This document shows positions 12,200 to 21,237 of a stretch of 64,000 nucleotides of DNA, in pieces. Positions within the stretch are counted from its first letter, which is position 1; each line of letters opens with the position of its first letter. The notes below the pieces were generated by a model, which was not told the origin of the DNA, searched no databases, and saw nothing but the letters and a program-made list of their open reading frames with translations. The stretch is from Lumbricus rubellus. Lineage: Eukaryota > Annelida > Clitellata > Crassiclitellata > Lumbricidae. The DNA is taken from NCBI GenBank assembly GCA_945859605.1, contig OX243816.1, positions 37,546,676 through 37,610,675 of the forward strand. Reading direction: 5' to 3'. A program made the position numbers and the translations under genes.

Positions 12200-13230
12200 T
12201 TGAAGCCATGTGGAACATTTGCAATGGCTCTGTTGGAATCCTCTCCCCAAACTATGTATGTCTAGACACCAAGATGACGATTATAAGTGTACTGGAAGCT
12301 GAGATATTGAAAAATCAGTATTTTGGTCGGCCATTTTGGAAAATGGCCGCCATTGGGACCGTGGGGAACATTTGTAATGGCTCTGTTGGAATCCTCGCCC
12401 TTAACTGTGTATGTTTAGACACCAAGATGACGATTATAAGTGTACTGGAAGCTGAGATATTGAAAAATCAGTATTTTGGTCGGCCATTTTGGAAAATGGC
12501 CGCCATTGGGACCGTGGGAAACATTTGTAATGGCTCTGCTGGAATCCTCGCCCTTAACTGTGTATGTTTAGACACCAAGATGACGATTATAAGTGTACTG
12601 GAAGCTGAGTTATTGAAAAATCAGTATTTTGGTCGGCCATTTTGGAAAATGGCCGCCATTGGGACCTTGGGGAACATCTGTAATGGCACTGTTGGAATCC
12701 TCGCCCCAAACTATGTATGTTTAGACACCAAGATGACAATTCTATGTGAACTCAAAGCTGAGATACTGAAAATCCTTTTTTAGGTCGGCCATTTTAGAAA
12801 ATGGCCGCCATTGAAGTCCAGGTGAACTTTTTCCATGGCTCTGTTGGAATCCTCGCCCTTAACTATGTATATCTAGACACCAAGATGACGATTCAAAGTG
12901 TACTGGAAGCTGAGATATTGAAATATCATTTTTTAGGTCGGCCATTTTGTAAAATGGCCGCCATTGGGACCATGGGGAACATTTGTAATGGCTCTGTTGA
13001 AATTCGCGCCCTTAACTATGTATGTTTAGACACCAAGATGACAATTATAAGTGTACTGGAAGCTGAGATATTGAAAAATCAGTATTTTGGTCGGCCATTT
13101 TGAAAAATGGCCGCCATTGGGACCCTGGGGAATATTTTTAATGGCTCTGTTGGAATCCTCGCCCTTAACTACGTATGTTTAGACACCAAGATGACGATTC
13201 TAAGCGCACTGGTAGCTGAGATAATTTAAA
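12200..13230. repeat. 153-bp tandem repeats in the right TIR
   Basis: GACACCAAGATGACG-like phrases recur every ~153 bp at about 12273, 12427, 12580, 12733, 12886, 13039 and 13192, inverted with respect to the left array. Units nearer the outer end are more divergent than the inner ones. Confidence 0.92.
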
Positions 13231-13397
13231 ATCTGTAAACCGGTCGGCCATTTTGTAAAATGGCTGCCATTGGGGCCAGGGGTCAAATCTGCGATGGCCC
13301 TATAGCCAAATCTTTTTCTCATGACCATTTCGTGGTACGTACCAAATTTCATGCTTGTATCACAAAGTTCACAATTTTTTACCAATCCGCTCTACTA

Positions 13398-13800
13398 CAT
13401 GCAACTGATACATTTAAACACGTTCTGCGAATCCGTTCGGCTGTTGTTTTTAGCTCCTCGCCCGATATAATTATTACAGTGAAGTGCTAATATTATAATT
13501 TTCTTCTAATTCTGTGTCCTTTCATATATCCTTTTAATGGTCCAATTTTGGAGATCATTCGGAGAACCACACGCAATGCACGCATGTGTCCGTATAATTT
13601 ATGTAATATATTGCAATTACAATAATATATTACAGATACCACAACAGCTGCGCGTGGGTGTGTGTTTGTGTGTGCGTGTGCGTGTGCGTGTGGGTGTGTG
13701 TGTGTGCGTGTGTGCGCGCGTGTGCAACAACCATGCAGACAACTTCAATTTTGTGATGCGCATGTATACTGCAGAGCATAGTTACGCACATACATAATCA
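13398..13800. other. Segmental duplication block 1, right part
   Basis: It continues block 1 after the transposon. ACACGTTCTGCGAATCCGTT, CGATATAATTATTA and GTCCTTT occur in the same order at 39170-39280. A GT/GC-rich tract (about 13661-13725) matches the TGTGCGTCTGTGCGCGCGTG tract near 39475. No gene seen. Confidence 0.7.
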
Positions 13801-14002
13801 TGAGTATATACAATAATTATAATTATATGATTGCTAATAAACACTATTATACAAGTGGGTTTATGTATCTATACAATTTGTATGTATAATTATGTAATGT
13901 ATACATCTGCATGTATTTAAATTATTTCTATTGGCATATAAATATATGGATATAGTCTAACATGTAATTGTAGTAAATTCACGGTGCACTGTTCCAACTC
14001 GA

Positions 14003-14121
14003 CGCCTAAGTTAGCCAGAGCGTAGGCCTATAATTATAGGGCTATATATTTGTCTACTTTTCACGTCGATCGATGTTAGTAACTGGTCTTTGTACGGTCG
14101 TCGATTTCGCAAAGTATTCGG
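14003..14121 (+). promoter_or_regulatory. Gene B promoter and non-coding exon
   Basis: A TATA box (GCTATATATT, 14041-14050) precedes CTACTTTTCACGTCGATCGATG. The exon ends TATTCGG at 14121 with donor GTAAGT. An upstream GCCTAAGTTAGCC (about 14004-14016) is a weak match to the element seen at genes A, C, D and E. The coding exons are 18 kb downstream because of the Maverick insertion. Confidence 0.6.
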
Positions 14122-14226
14122 GTAAGTTTTTGGAAACGCTTGAAAATAAGAAAGAGTGAAGATAATATAGGCCTATGAAGCTTAAGGCAGATAGGGCCTA
14201 AATGAATTTATATACATACATGCATT

Positions 14227-14272
<46 letters not shown>

Positions 14273-14631
14273 TTAAAGTACACTTCAGCTAAGAAGTACA
14301 AACAATTAATTCACTTAACCTATAATCAGCTAACTTCTTACACCAAAGTGACCTGATTGATTGGATGCTTGATTCGTCGGCTGATTTATTTATTCTTACC
14401 TTAGTTCATTCGCTCATTCCTTAAGTGGTGTGCGTATTGGATCTGAGGTCCTGTGTATCCCATGACAAATAGACTAGTACTGTCCGTACGGCCAGTACCG
14501 CCCGACTTACTGACTATCTCCTTTTCCACTTTCTGCATTGTGTTCATATTTTGTTCTTGGTGCAGAGTTGCGTTGCAGACACACAACGTGCTACAATGTT
14601 CACTTTTGACAGCTGGTTAAGACCTTATGTA
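14122..14631 (+). other. Gene B first intron, proximal part
   Basis: No gene. It contains (CA)n(TA)n at about 14224-14272; the rest is unremarkable AT-rich intron. Confidence 0.5.
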
Positions 14632-15799
14632 CAGGGTGCGCAAAAAAAAACCCTAGGTTTTTTGCCAAAGATTTTGCCAAAAGTAAGAATTTCAAAATGA
14701 AATTTTGCAAGCTTAAAGACAATTCATATTGACACACGATGGCCAGATCTCATCAAAAATTTCAAACCAAACAAAAGTTATGCCACTTTTAGGGAGGTCA
14801 CCCCTTGTTTTTTTACGTTTCAAAAACGAAACGCAATTTTTAACGGTTTTTTGCCAATATCTTGGCCAAAAATAAAGATATAGAAATGACATTTTACAGT
14901 CGTATAGACAATTCATATCTACACATGGTGGCTAGATTTCATCACAATATTTCAAACCGAACAAAAGTTATGCCACTTTTAGTGAGACCACCCATCGTTT
15001 TTTGACGATTCAAAAACGAAATGCAACAAAAAGTTACAAAAACACGATTTTTAAAGCCTCATCTCAAATAACTGTTGTAAAATGAACTTGGTATGCTTCA
15101 CAACTTGTATTCAATGTGCCCACCACCAGTGCAAAACCTTCTTTTGAGTCTCTTTGCAAAGTTCTTGATGGACCTGCTGATTATCTGACAGATTCCTTAT
15201 TATTTCTTATTTTAAGAATTTTATTGTCATCTTGCTAAGTGACTTCTCAGTGACGTGCAGCTGCGCTGGTACACTGTTTCTTTTTTAAATAGTAATAATA
15301 ATGATCATTGGTCAATATCAAGGCTATTTGATAATAATTATTTGAGATGAGACTTAATAAAATCGTGTTTTTGCTGTATTACGTCTTTGAATCGTCAAAA
15401 ATTGGGGGGTGGCCTCACTAAAAGGGGTGTGACTTTTGTTGGTTTGGAAATATTTTGATGAAATCTGACCATCATATGCAGATATGAATAATTATTGTCT
15501 TTACGCCTGTAAAATTTCATTTCGATATTCTTACGTTCGGCCAAGATATTGGCCAGAATAATTCGATTGAAGTTTTATTACTTTTTGATGCGTCGCGTTT
15601 TTGAATCATCAAAAAACGGTGGGTGACCTCCCTAAAAGTGGCATAATTTTTGTTCTGTTTGAAATTTTTTGATGAAATCTGGCCATCATGTGTAAATATG
15701 AATTGTCTTTAAGACAGTAAAATTTCATCTCAAAATTCTTACTTTTGGTCAAGATATTGGCAAAAATCTTAGGGGGGGTCTTTTTTTTGGCGCACCCTG
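14632..15799. mobile_element. Mariner-type non-autonomous element
   Basis: The ends CAGGGTGCGCAAAAAAAA and ...TTTTTTTTGGCGCACCCTG are inverted and flanked by TA (14630-14631 and 15800-15801). The interior is an inverted series of units with AAAGTTATGCCACTTTTAG and GACCTCCCTAAAAGTGGCAT themes. There is no transposase frame. Its ends resemble those at 40388 and 59432 (CAGGGTGG...). Confidence 0.85.
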
Positions 15800-15902
15800 T
15801 ATATACTACATAATCAGTTGCTATCATTCCCAAATACATCCGTGGGTAACCCTGTCAAAGGGACTTTATCTCTATAACGGTCGCTCCCCATGCATCATAT
15901 TA

Positions 15903-15908
15903 TATACG
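15903..15908. repeat. Left target-site duplication TATACG
   Basis: The 6-bp TATACG immediately left of the Maverick is repeated exactly at 31920-31925. Six base pairs is the duplication length established for Maverick/Polinton integration. Confidence 0.9.
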
Positions 15909-16103
15909 AGTAGAGGTCAAAGTAGCAAGCTCGGACAATTTGACCAGTATAGCCTTGACTTTCGTCCAATCTGACCAGTATAGCCTTGACTTTCGTCCAA
16001 TCTGACCAGTACAGCCTTGACCTTCGCCCATTTGACCAATACCAGCCTAAAAAATTGAGTGCCCGCACAGTTTGACCAATACTAGCCTTACTTTTTCAAA
16101 TTC
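15909..16103. repeat. Left terminal inverted repeat of the Maverick
   Basis: About 195 bp. The outer 50 bp match the right end exactly. Inside are about five units built on TTTGACCARTAYAGCC; here three carry CTTTCGTCC or CTTCGCCC spacers where the right end has GCTCGGACA. The inner end ACTTTTTCAAATTC is also shared with the right repeat. Confidence 0.9.
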
Positions 16104-16385
16104 ATGGAATATCCAACTCGGCTTAAGGACAAGATATTCCAATATAAAATGGTTTACCCGGAGAAAACTAAAACTGAATTACGAAAAATCGTCAGGCAGC
16201 TCGGCTTGGTTGCATATACAACAAGACTGCTGAGATCGGAGTTGATTGTTGTAATTGACGTCCACAACCGCGAATGCTCCGACGATGAATGCCCATGCAA
16301 GTATCCACGGCCGGATCGTCAACAAGGGCCACGCGAGACCATCGTCGTTCGTCGTCGGCGCAATGGCAACTCACCCCCCGTGTGA
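16104..16385 (+). CDS. Small SAP-like protein, partial duplicate of the PolB N-terminus
   Basis: 93 residues. The first ~50 (MEYPTRLKDK, QYKM, ELRKIVRQLG, ELIVVI) align with the start of PolB at the other end of the element (MEYITRSKEK, QYKM, ELRQIPKQRG, ELIAFI). The remaining residues are basic and unrelated. It begins directly at the inner edge of the left TIR, so the inverted repeat probably once extended into polB and this end has since lost about 65 bp. It could be expressed as a short DNA-binding (SAP/Rho-N-like) protein or be a relic; the frame is open and starts with the conserved Met. Confidence 0.45.
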   Translation: MEYPTRLKDKIFQYKMVYPEKTKTELRKIVRQLGLVAYTTRLLRSELIVVIDVHNRECSDDECPCKYPRPDRQQGPRETIVVRRRRNGNSPPV

Positions 16386-17514
16386 TGTTAGTTTGATTGA
16401 CAACGAGATCATCGTCGTTAATTGTCAATGCAATGGCAGCTCATCCCTGTGTGACGCACGGGTGTGAGTGGACTACGACGTAGATACGGGATTACAATAT
16501 CGCAAACGATTTTACACCGTTGGTTTATAATCGTAATTTTAGATACAGACACTCACGGAGTCACAACACGGATGTAGAACGGCCTCGGCTTAGTTGTTAT
16601 TTACACAGCGAAGAGACTAAGTTCGTTTTCGCTTTCGATATTACACACACGGCTGAATAAACCACTCATAATTCTGTTATATTATCCGTGTGTATGAAAA
16701 CAATCGCAAACGTGGGTTATATAATAGAATAGGCCTAAGACAATCCATTAGATCATTTGAGATGATAAACCGTAGAAACATAATGAAAATGAAAATCGCC
16801 TCATTATACAACGTCACATGCTGTTGAGGTCTTACGAGTGGGAAGTCTACAGGCTACTAGCCAAAGCTATGCACGGCTCAGGCTATAGGTCTAATCATCA
16901 CCACCACCACCACCATCGTCATCATCATCATAGTCATCATCATCTTCAACATCATCTCTTCATCGTCATCTCCACCACCACCACCATCACCAGCATCATC
17001 ATCTCTTCATCATCTCTTCACCGCCACCGCCACCACCACCACCATCATCATCACCACCATCATCGTCGTCATCTCTTCACCGCCACCGCCACCACCACCA
17101 CCATCATCATCACCACCATCATCGTCGTCATCTCTTCATCATCATCGCCACCACCACCACCATCATCATCAACATCATCATCGTAGTCATCATCGTCGTT
17201 CTCGTTGGTAGGAGAGAGAGACGGTCAAGCTCTGTACAAAATTTCGCAGATCGGTATTCAGTAGAAAATGTTTCGTGTCACGCCTTAGTCGAATAGATTT
17301 CAAAAACGTCCCTGTCACGTTTTATCGAAAAGTGTGACGGGTCCCTCGGTCACACTGTATCTAGTTATAGTCTGACGTCATAGGACCGCCCTCCCGCCAT
17401 AGCCACTCACAGTCAAGTGATAGAACGCAATAATGGTGGGATTTACCAGTTTCGATATTAATTATCACAAGTAGTAGGGAATGTTGGCGTCTGGCTTATT
17501 TTGTCAAAATCGTT
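16386..17514. other. Maverick left non-coding segment with CAC/CAT array
   Basis: No convincing gene. 16340-16455 contains a local imperfect duplication (ATCGTCGTT...CAATGGCA...CTCA). About 16895-17200 is a (CAC/CAT/CGT)n array in which a block CTCTTCACCGCCACCGCCAC... is directly duplicated (near 17013 and 17073). This is the largest gene-free stretch of the element. Confidence 0.7.
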
Positions 17515-18477
17515 TCACAATGTTACCAAGTCTTCGTTATTGATCCACGAGTTGAACGTGTCTGGGTAGCCCAACCACTTCACGAGACATTTCTTCCCGC
17601 GTTTCCTAATCACTTTTTCGATTCTAAATATTTCTTGAGTTGTTTTCTGTAGCTCCTGCTCATAGAATGACCCCTGTATTTCCTCAGAATTAGAATCAGT
17701 GATCTTGTAAGTTGGCGGATCTGTATATTGAACCTGAGATACTACAAAAACCTCCTCTGTCCATCTAGGTATATATCCTTTGTCAAAAATGCTCTTCTTC
17801 TTAGTTATTCTGACTCGATCGCCGACTGAAAACTTTGGTGTAATAGGCTCTGAAATCTCATCGCCGTATAAATTCATAAATACAGTCTTTTCGTTCACTT
17901 TCATACTAGCCTTCGCGGGGGTCATTTTGATCGAAGAATGTCTCGTGTCATTATAATTACTAACCATCTCATCTAATACATCGATATATCTTCTCGTTGA
18001 ATTAGCTGTGAAGTACTTGAACATCTTCTCTTTCATCGTACGCACCCATCTTTCTACGATGGAACTTTTGCTCTCGTTCTCGGTAGAATACAACTCGACT
18101 AAATTCTTTACATTTTTGTTATAAAATTCTTTCCCTTTGTCGCACCAAACTTTGACTGGCTGTCGACCACCCCCGAGTATCTTCACGAACCCATCAGCTG
18201 TAGACTTCCCACTCTTGTCATGTAATGGAACGATCCATCCATACTTGGAAAACACATCTATGACGGTCAATAGAAATTTCATGCCATCATTATCTCTAGC
18301 GAAAGCCTGCATGTCGATTAGATCAGCCGCCCAAATCTGGTCAATCCCCCCAACACGGACCCGCCTCGTCCTAAAATTTCTCACTACTGGTTTGTGTAAT
18401 TCATTCGCTAATTGATTAGTCCATTTCAGGTCCTGCTGTAATTCTAGGCTTTTTTTAAACCCAAACCTAGGCTTGTT
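17515..18477 (-). CDS. INT: Retroviral-type integrase with chromodomain
   Basis: It joins element DNA to the host chromosome (DDE strand transfer). From the GTG at 18384 the catalytic residues are D21 (IWAADLID), D82 (VWCDKGKEF) and E111 (SSIVERW). A chromodomain-like end (IEKVIRKRGKKCLVKWLGY) closes the protein. The conserved sequence begins before 18384 (LKWTNQLANELHKPV), but no ATG exists between the in-frame TAA at 18478-18480 and the first catalytic Asp. The frame overlaps the end of the PLA2-like gene in the -1 register (see finding). The D-to-E gap of 28 residues is shorter than the usual 35, so a small internal deletion is possible. Non-AUG initiation or a lost start codon are alternatives to frameshifting. 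Confidence 0.88.
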   Translation of the reverse strand, partial: NKPRFGFKKSLELQQDLKWTNQLANELHKPVVRNFRTRRVRVGGIDQIWAADLIDMQAFARDNDGMKFLLTVIDVFSKYGWIVPLHDKSGKSTADGFVKILGGGRQPVKVWCDKGKEFYNKNVKNLVELYSTENESKSSIVERWVRTMKEKMFKYFTANSTRRYIDVLDEMVSNYNDTRHSSIKMTPAKASMKVNEKTVFMNLYGDEISEPITPKFSVGDRVRITKKKSIFDKGYIPRWTEEVFVVSQVQYTDPPTYKITDSNSEEIQGSFYEQELQKTTQEIFRIEKVIRKRGKKCLVKWLGYPDTFNSWINNEDLVTL

Positions 18478-18968
18478 TTAGCTGACAAGATGGGTTTGAC
18501 TATCGCCCTCTCTACGCGTTCTCGTAAGCTAGGATTGGGTATATTATTCAGCTGGTTTATCATTGCTCTATCAGCGACATTCCTAGAAGCCGTATCAGTG
18601 TGTTGATTGTATGCCAGGTCATGAATATATGCAGCGCTATCTACCCTGTTTATAGGTTTGCTCCAATCTTTGGGGGTTTCGTTGGGATTCAGACGCAAAT
18701 CTAGTCTAGTACCGGGACCAGTAAACTGATGGCCTGGCAAATGTAATTCGCCCGGAAATTTAGCCCAAGGTAATTTAATGTTGCTAGTGGCAGCGTTCAG
18801 CGAACTAACTAGATCCCCACCTTGCGCAACAGCGGACGCCTTCACGAATTGAGTTTTTGTTTTTCCGCATACGACGCAAACACCTCTGAGCATCGATCTC
18901 CCATTATTAGCCACGGCGTTCTGCACATCTGTCGTCTGGGTCTGTTTTTTACATTTTACGCAATACAT
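18444..18968 (-). CDS. Zinc-ribbon plus phospholipase A2-like protein
   Basis: 174 residues. The N-terminus has two CxxC pairs (C3/C6 and C31/C34) like the DUF5679 zinc-ribbon family. The middle has a Ca-loop-like GPGTRLD (84-90) and the catalytic-type SAAYIHDLAYNQH (His116, Asp117), as in the PLA2 domain of parvovirus VP1 and in proteins of adintoviruses and related elements. In that setting it is thought to breach membranes during entry. It is divergently placed from the ATPase with only 29 bp between start codons, so both must share one short AT-rich control region. Its stop lies inside the integrase frame. Confidence 0.8.
   Translation of the reverse strand: MYCVKCKKQTQTTDVQNAVANNGRSMLRGVCVVCGKTKTQFVKASAVAQGGDLVSSLNAATSNIKLPWAKFPGELHLPGHQFTGPGTRLDLRLNPNETPKDWSKPINRVDSAAYIHDLAYNQHTDTASRNVADRAMINQLNNIPNPSLRERVERAIVKPILSAKTSLGLGLKKA
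18450..18459 (-). promoter_or_regulatory. Candidate -1 ribosomal frameshift site
   Basis: On the minus strand the PLA2-like frame reads GGT TTA AAA AAA GCC TAG. It therefore contains the canonical heptamer T_TTA_AAA and an overlapping A_AAA_AAA, two codons before its stop. A -1 slip enters exactly the integrase frame. I see no obvious strong downstream hairpin or pseudoknot. Confidence 0.5.
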
Positions 18969-18997
18969 TTCGTTTTTTAATAATATATATTTTAAAA
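18969..18997. promoter_or_regulatory. Bidirectional control region, PLA2-like / ATPase
   Basis: 29 bp of almost pure A/T (TTTAATAATATATATTTTAA) separate two divergent start codons. Any promoter for both genes must be here or inside the coding sequences. Confidence 0.45.
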
Positions 18998-19786
18998 ATG
19001 GAGATTAATGATCTGAGTTGGGGCACTGCGCTCTCGAAAAGATTCAATAATCCGCTGCTGCCCAAAAGCATACGCGGTTTGATAGTTGGGAAATCGGCGT
19101 GTGGAAAAACAACGCTTCTTCTCAATCTTTTACTCAGGCCGGACTGGTTGGATTATAATAACTTGCAGGTATTCGGTACTTCTCTGTTTCAGCCGGAATA
19201 TCGTATTATTAAAAAAGCATACGAAGAAAAATTACCGAAAGAAGCGATCGTTTGGCTGTTCGAGCACCGAGATGAAATCGTGGGACTAAATGCGTCGCCA
19301 GACCTTGTAATGGAAGAACTAGCAAAAAACTCGGAAGCTAAATCCGATATAATCGCCAAGTTCTTCGAGAGCGCCGACGATGTACCAGACCCGAGAGATC
19401 TGAGCTCCGAAAAGAAGAACCTGATGATTTTTGACGATCTTCAATTGGAACGACAAAACAAATGTGAAACGTATTATAATCGGGGCAGGCATAGTAATGT
19501 AGATTGTTTTTACCTCGCCCAGAATTATTTCAAATTACCGCGTCAAACAATCAGAGAAAATGCGAACTTTATTTGCCTGTTCAAACAAGACCTGAAAAAT
19601 TGTAATCATATTTACAACGATCACGTGAGTACAGACAAGTCGAAAGATGAGTTTCGAAAACTATGCAAAACAGTATGGGAACGGCCTCATGGTTTCGTGG
19701 TTTTAGACCTGACTAGCGATAAGTACAATGGTAAATACCGATGCGGACTCGACGAATTTTATATAATCGAGGATCCGTCATTGTAA
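18998..19786 (+). CDS. ATP: Genome-packaging ATPase (FtsK/HerA, A32-like)
   Basis: 262 residues. Walker A is GKSACGKT (31-38), Walker B is NLMIFDDL (141-148), and a polar sensor-like LAQNYFKLP follows near 173-181. These fit the packaging ATPases of Polintons, adintoviruses and virophages, which pump DNA into the capsid. It is the first gene of an eight-gene plus-strand block; the next start codon is 20 bp after its stop. Length is normal for the family and no damage is seen. Confidence 0.92.
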   Translation: MEINDLSWGTALSKRFNNPLLPKSIRGLIVGKSACGKTTLLLNLLLRPDWLDYNNLQVFGTSLFQPEYRIIKKAYEEKLPKEAIVWLFEHRDEIVGLNASPDLVMEELAKNSEAKSDIIAKFFESADDVPDPRDLSSEKKNLMIFDDLQLERQNKCETYYNRGRHSNVDCFYLAQNYFKLPRQTIRENANFICLFKQDLKNCNHIYNDHVSTDKSKDEFRKLCKTVWERPHGFVVLDLTSDKYNGKYRCGLDEFYIIEDPSL

Positions 19787-19806
19787 AATTGTATTGTATA
19801 GTAAAA

Positions 19807-20601
19807 ATGGAATCATCGCTTCTCAAACAGATATCGGAAAACACGGAAAAGACGGCCTGCAACACGGAACCAAAAACATCATTTTCCATTTTTCTCAGCG
19901 AAAAGAGCACGCGAATCAGAACGAAGTTTAATCCACTACTCGAACTGGAGAAGAATAAGAAATATGAAATGGCCTTAGTTGCCCTCGAGACGTACTATTC
20001 TTTTCCAAATATCGACGCGACAAACAACGGCTTTCGGTATTCGCCAAATCGCGACACACAGTGGGTAAACATTACAGTTCCAGAGGGATGCTATGAAATA
20101 ACGGATATCAACGAATATATACAGAGAGTCATGAAGGGGAATGGACATTTCGACGGAGTAAATGGAAATTACTGTATCTCAATAGCGCCAAACACCAATA
20201 CTCTGAGGTCTGTGGTGAATATAGAAGCAGATTATATGGTTGACTTTACGCCAAAGAATTCGATCGGAAAGGTTCTAGGTTTCAACAAATGGATCTATTC
20301 GGCGGGATACAACGAATCGGAGGACTTGGTAAATATAATGAGTGTAAGCAGCCTGAGAGTGACCAGCGACATTATCGGGTCTTCGTACACTAACGGGACA
20401 TCGGAAAACGTGATATATTCTTTTTTCCCAAACGTAGGTCCGGGTTACAAGATTATCGAAGTGCCGCATAATTTGATATATCTCCCGATTTTGCTATCTA
20501 CAATTTCAACGATGGAAACGAGGCTCACAGACCAACACGGGAACCTACTAAATCTTCGAGGTGAAGAATTGGCGATTCGATTTCACATCAGAGAAGTTTG
20601 A
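19807..20601 (+). CDS. Penton-like minor capsid protein
   Basis: 264 residues. The position (after the ATPase, before the MCP), the length, and blocks such as FSIFLSEKSTRIRTKF, YEMALVALETYYSFPNI and VPHNLIYLPI match the Polinton PY/minor capsid protein, a single jelly-roll protein forming five-fold vertices. I chose ATG 19807 (GTAAAAATGGAA) over an upstream in-frame ATG inside the ATPase gene, because it has the A-rich leader seen at most genes of the element. Confidence 0.8.
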   Translation: MESSLLKQISENTEKTACNTEPKTSFSIFLSEKSTRIRTKFNPLLELEKNKKYEMALVALETYYSFPNIDATNNGFRYSPNRDTQWVNITVPEGCYEITDINEYIQRVMKGNGHFDGVNGNYCISIAPNTNTLRSVVNIEADYMVDFTPKNSIGKVLGFNKWIYSAGYNESEDLVNIMSVSSLRVTSDIIGSSYTNGTSENVIYSFFPNVGPGYKIIEVPHNLIYLPILLSTISTMETRLTDQHGNLLNLRGEELAIRFHIREV

Positions 20602-20625
20602 AAGTTTTTGTAATTTATTAATAAA

Positions 20626-21222
20626 ATGAATCGTTACATGGGCGTAAAAGTTAATATTTCAGAAGCGCAACAAGACAAAATTAAAAGATCACTTGAAGCG
20701 GGAACCGGCGTGAGTATCAAACTATCGCACGATGATTTGAATGGCGAACACGTTTTGGCTCTCACCCAGGCGCAAATCAATAAAATGGCAGCGGCCTACC
20801 AAAAAGGAACTGGCATGATTATTAAAATGAGTAAAACGCAATTGGAGAACAACAAGAAAGTCGAAGGTGGATTCATAGGCGCTATACTTCCGTTTCTAGC
20901 GACCGCGGGACGGTTCCTTCTTGGTAGCGTACTGCCTAGTTTAGCACAGGGCGCATTGGGTGGGTTAGGTGCTGCGGCTGGATCGAAACTTGTCGATAAA
21001 ATCAGCGGTTCGGGTGTAATGTATGTCAAGAAAGGTGACATAGCGTGCAAAATAAGAGCGGCCGGATCCGGTTTGTACTTGTCTCCGTGGCAAAAAGGCG
21101 CATCGATAAGGGCATCCGGGCTTTACATGAAAACAGGGTCGGGCTATGTGAGTGGCGAAGGACTTTTGCTCGGCCCCAACTCGCCGTTTCGAAACATCCC
21201 GATTCTCGGCATGATATTATAA
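20626..21222 (+). CDS. Virion-associated-like protein with hydrophobic Gly/Ala segment
   Basis: 198 residues. Residues 7-38 and 44-73 are an internal duplication (VNISEAQQDKIKRSLEAGTG versus LALTQAQINKMAAAYQKGTG). A hydrophobic Gly/Ala-rich stretch follows (about 81-122, GGFIGAILPFLATAGRFLL then LGGLGAAAG), then Gly/Ser-rich motifs (GSGLYL, GSGYVSGEG). Similar proteins accompany capsid genes in Polintons and adintoviruses and have been likened to adenovirus core or minor capsid precursors. Two spots (LGGLG, ISGSG) fit an adenain-like cleavage consensus. The exact role is unknown. Confidence 0.7.
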   Translation: MNRYMGVKVNISEAQQDKIKRSLEAGTGVSIKLSHDDLNGEHVLALTQAQINKMAAAYQKGTGMIIKMSKTQLENNKKVEGGFIGAILPFLATAGRFLLGSVLPSLAQGALGGLGAAAGSKLVDKISGSGVMYVKKGDIACKIRAAGSGLYLSPWQKGASIRASGLYMKTGSGYVSGEGLLLGPNSPFRNIPILGMIL

Positions 21223-21237
21223 ATTATCATATGTAAA

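Larger units (their letters stand above)
8550..13397 (+). mobile_element. 4.85-kb DNA transposon with subrepeat-built TIRs
   Basis: The ends TAGTAGAGCGGATTGG (8550) and CCAATCCGCTCTACTA (ending 13397) are perfect inverses. CAT flanks both sides, suggesting a 3-bp target duplication. Each TIR is about 0.8-1.2 kb and consists of 153-bp tandem units (six on the left, about seven on the right) containing GGCGGCCATTTTCCAAAATGG. The unique centre holds one long gene (9534-11946). Block 2 provides an empty site near 39150-39165. The superfamily is unassigned. Confidence 0.85.

Noticed and set aside
16818..17186. His-rich ORF between the left TIR and integrase
   Set aside because: It translates the CAC/CAT array; no conserved start or neighbour logic.
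18137..18415. Plus-strand ORFs antisense to integrase, and others antisense to PolB and MCP
   Set aside because: Shadow frames of strongly supported genes on the other strand.
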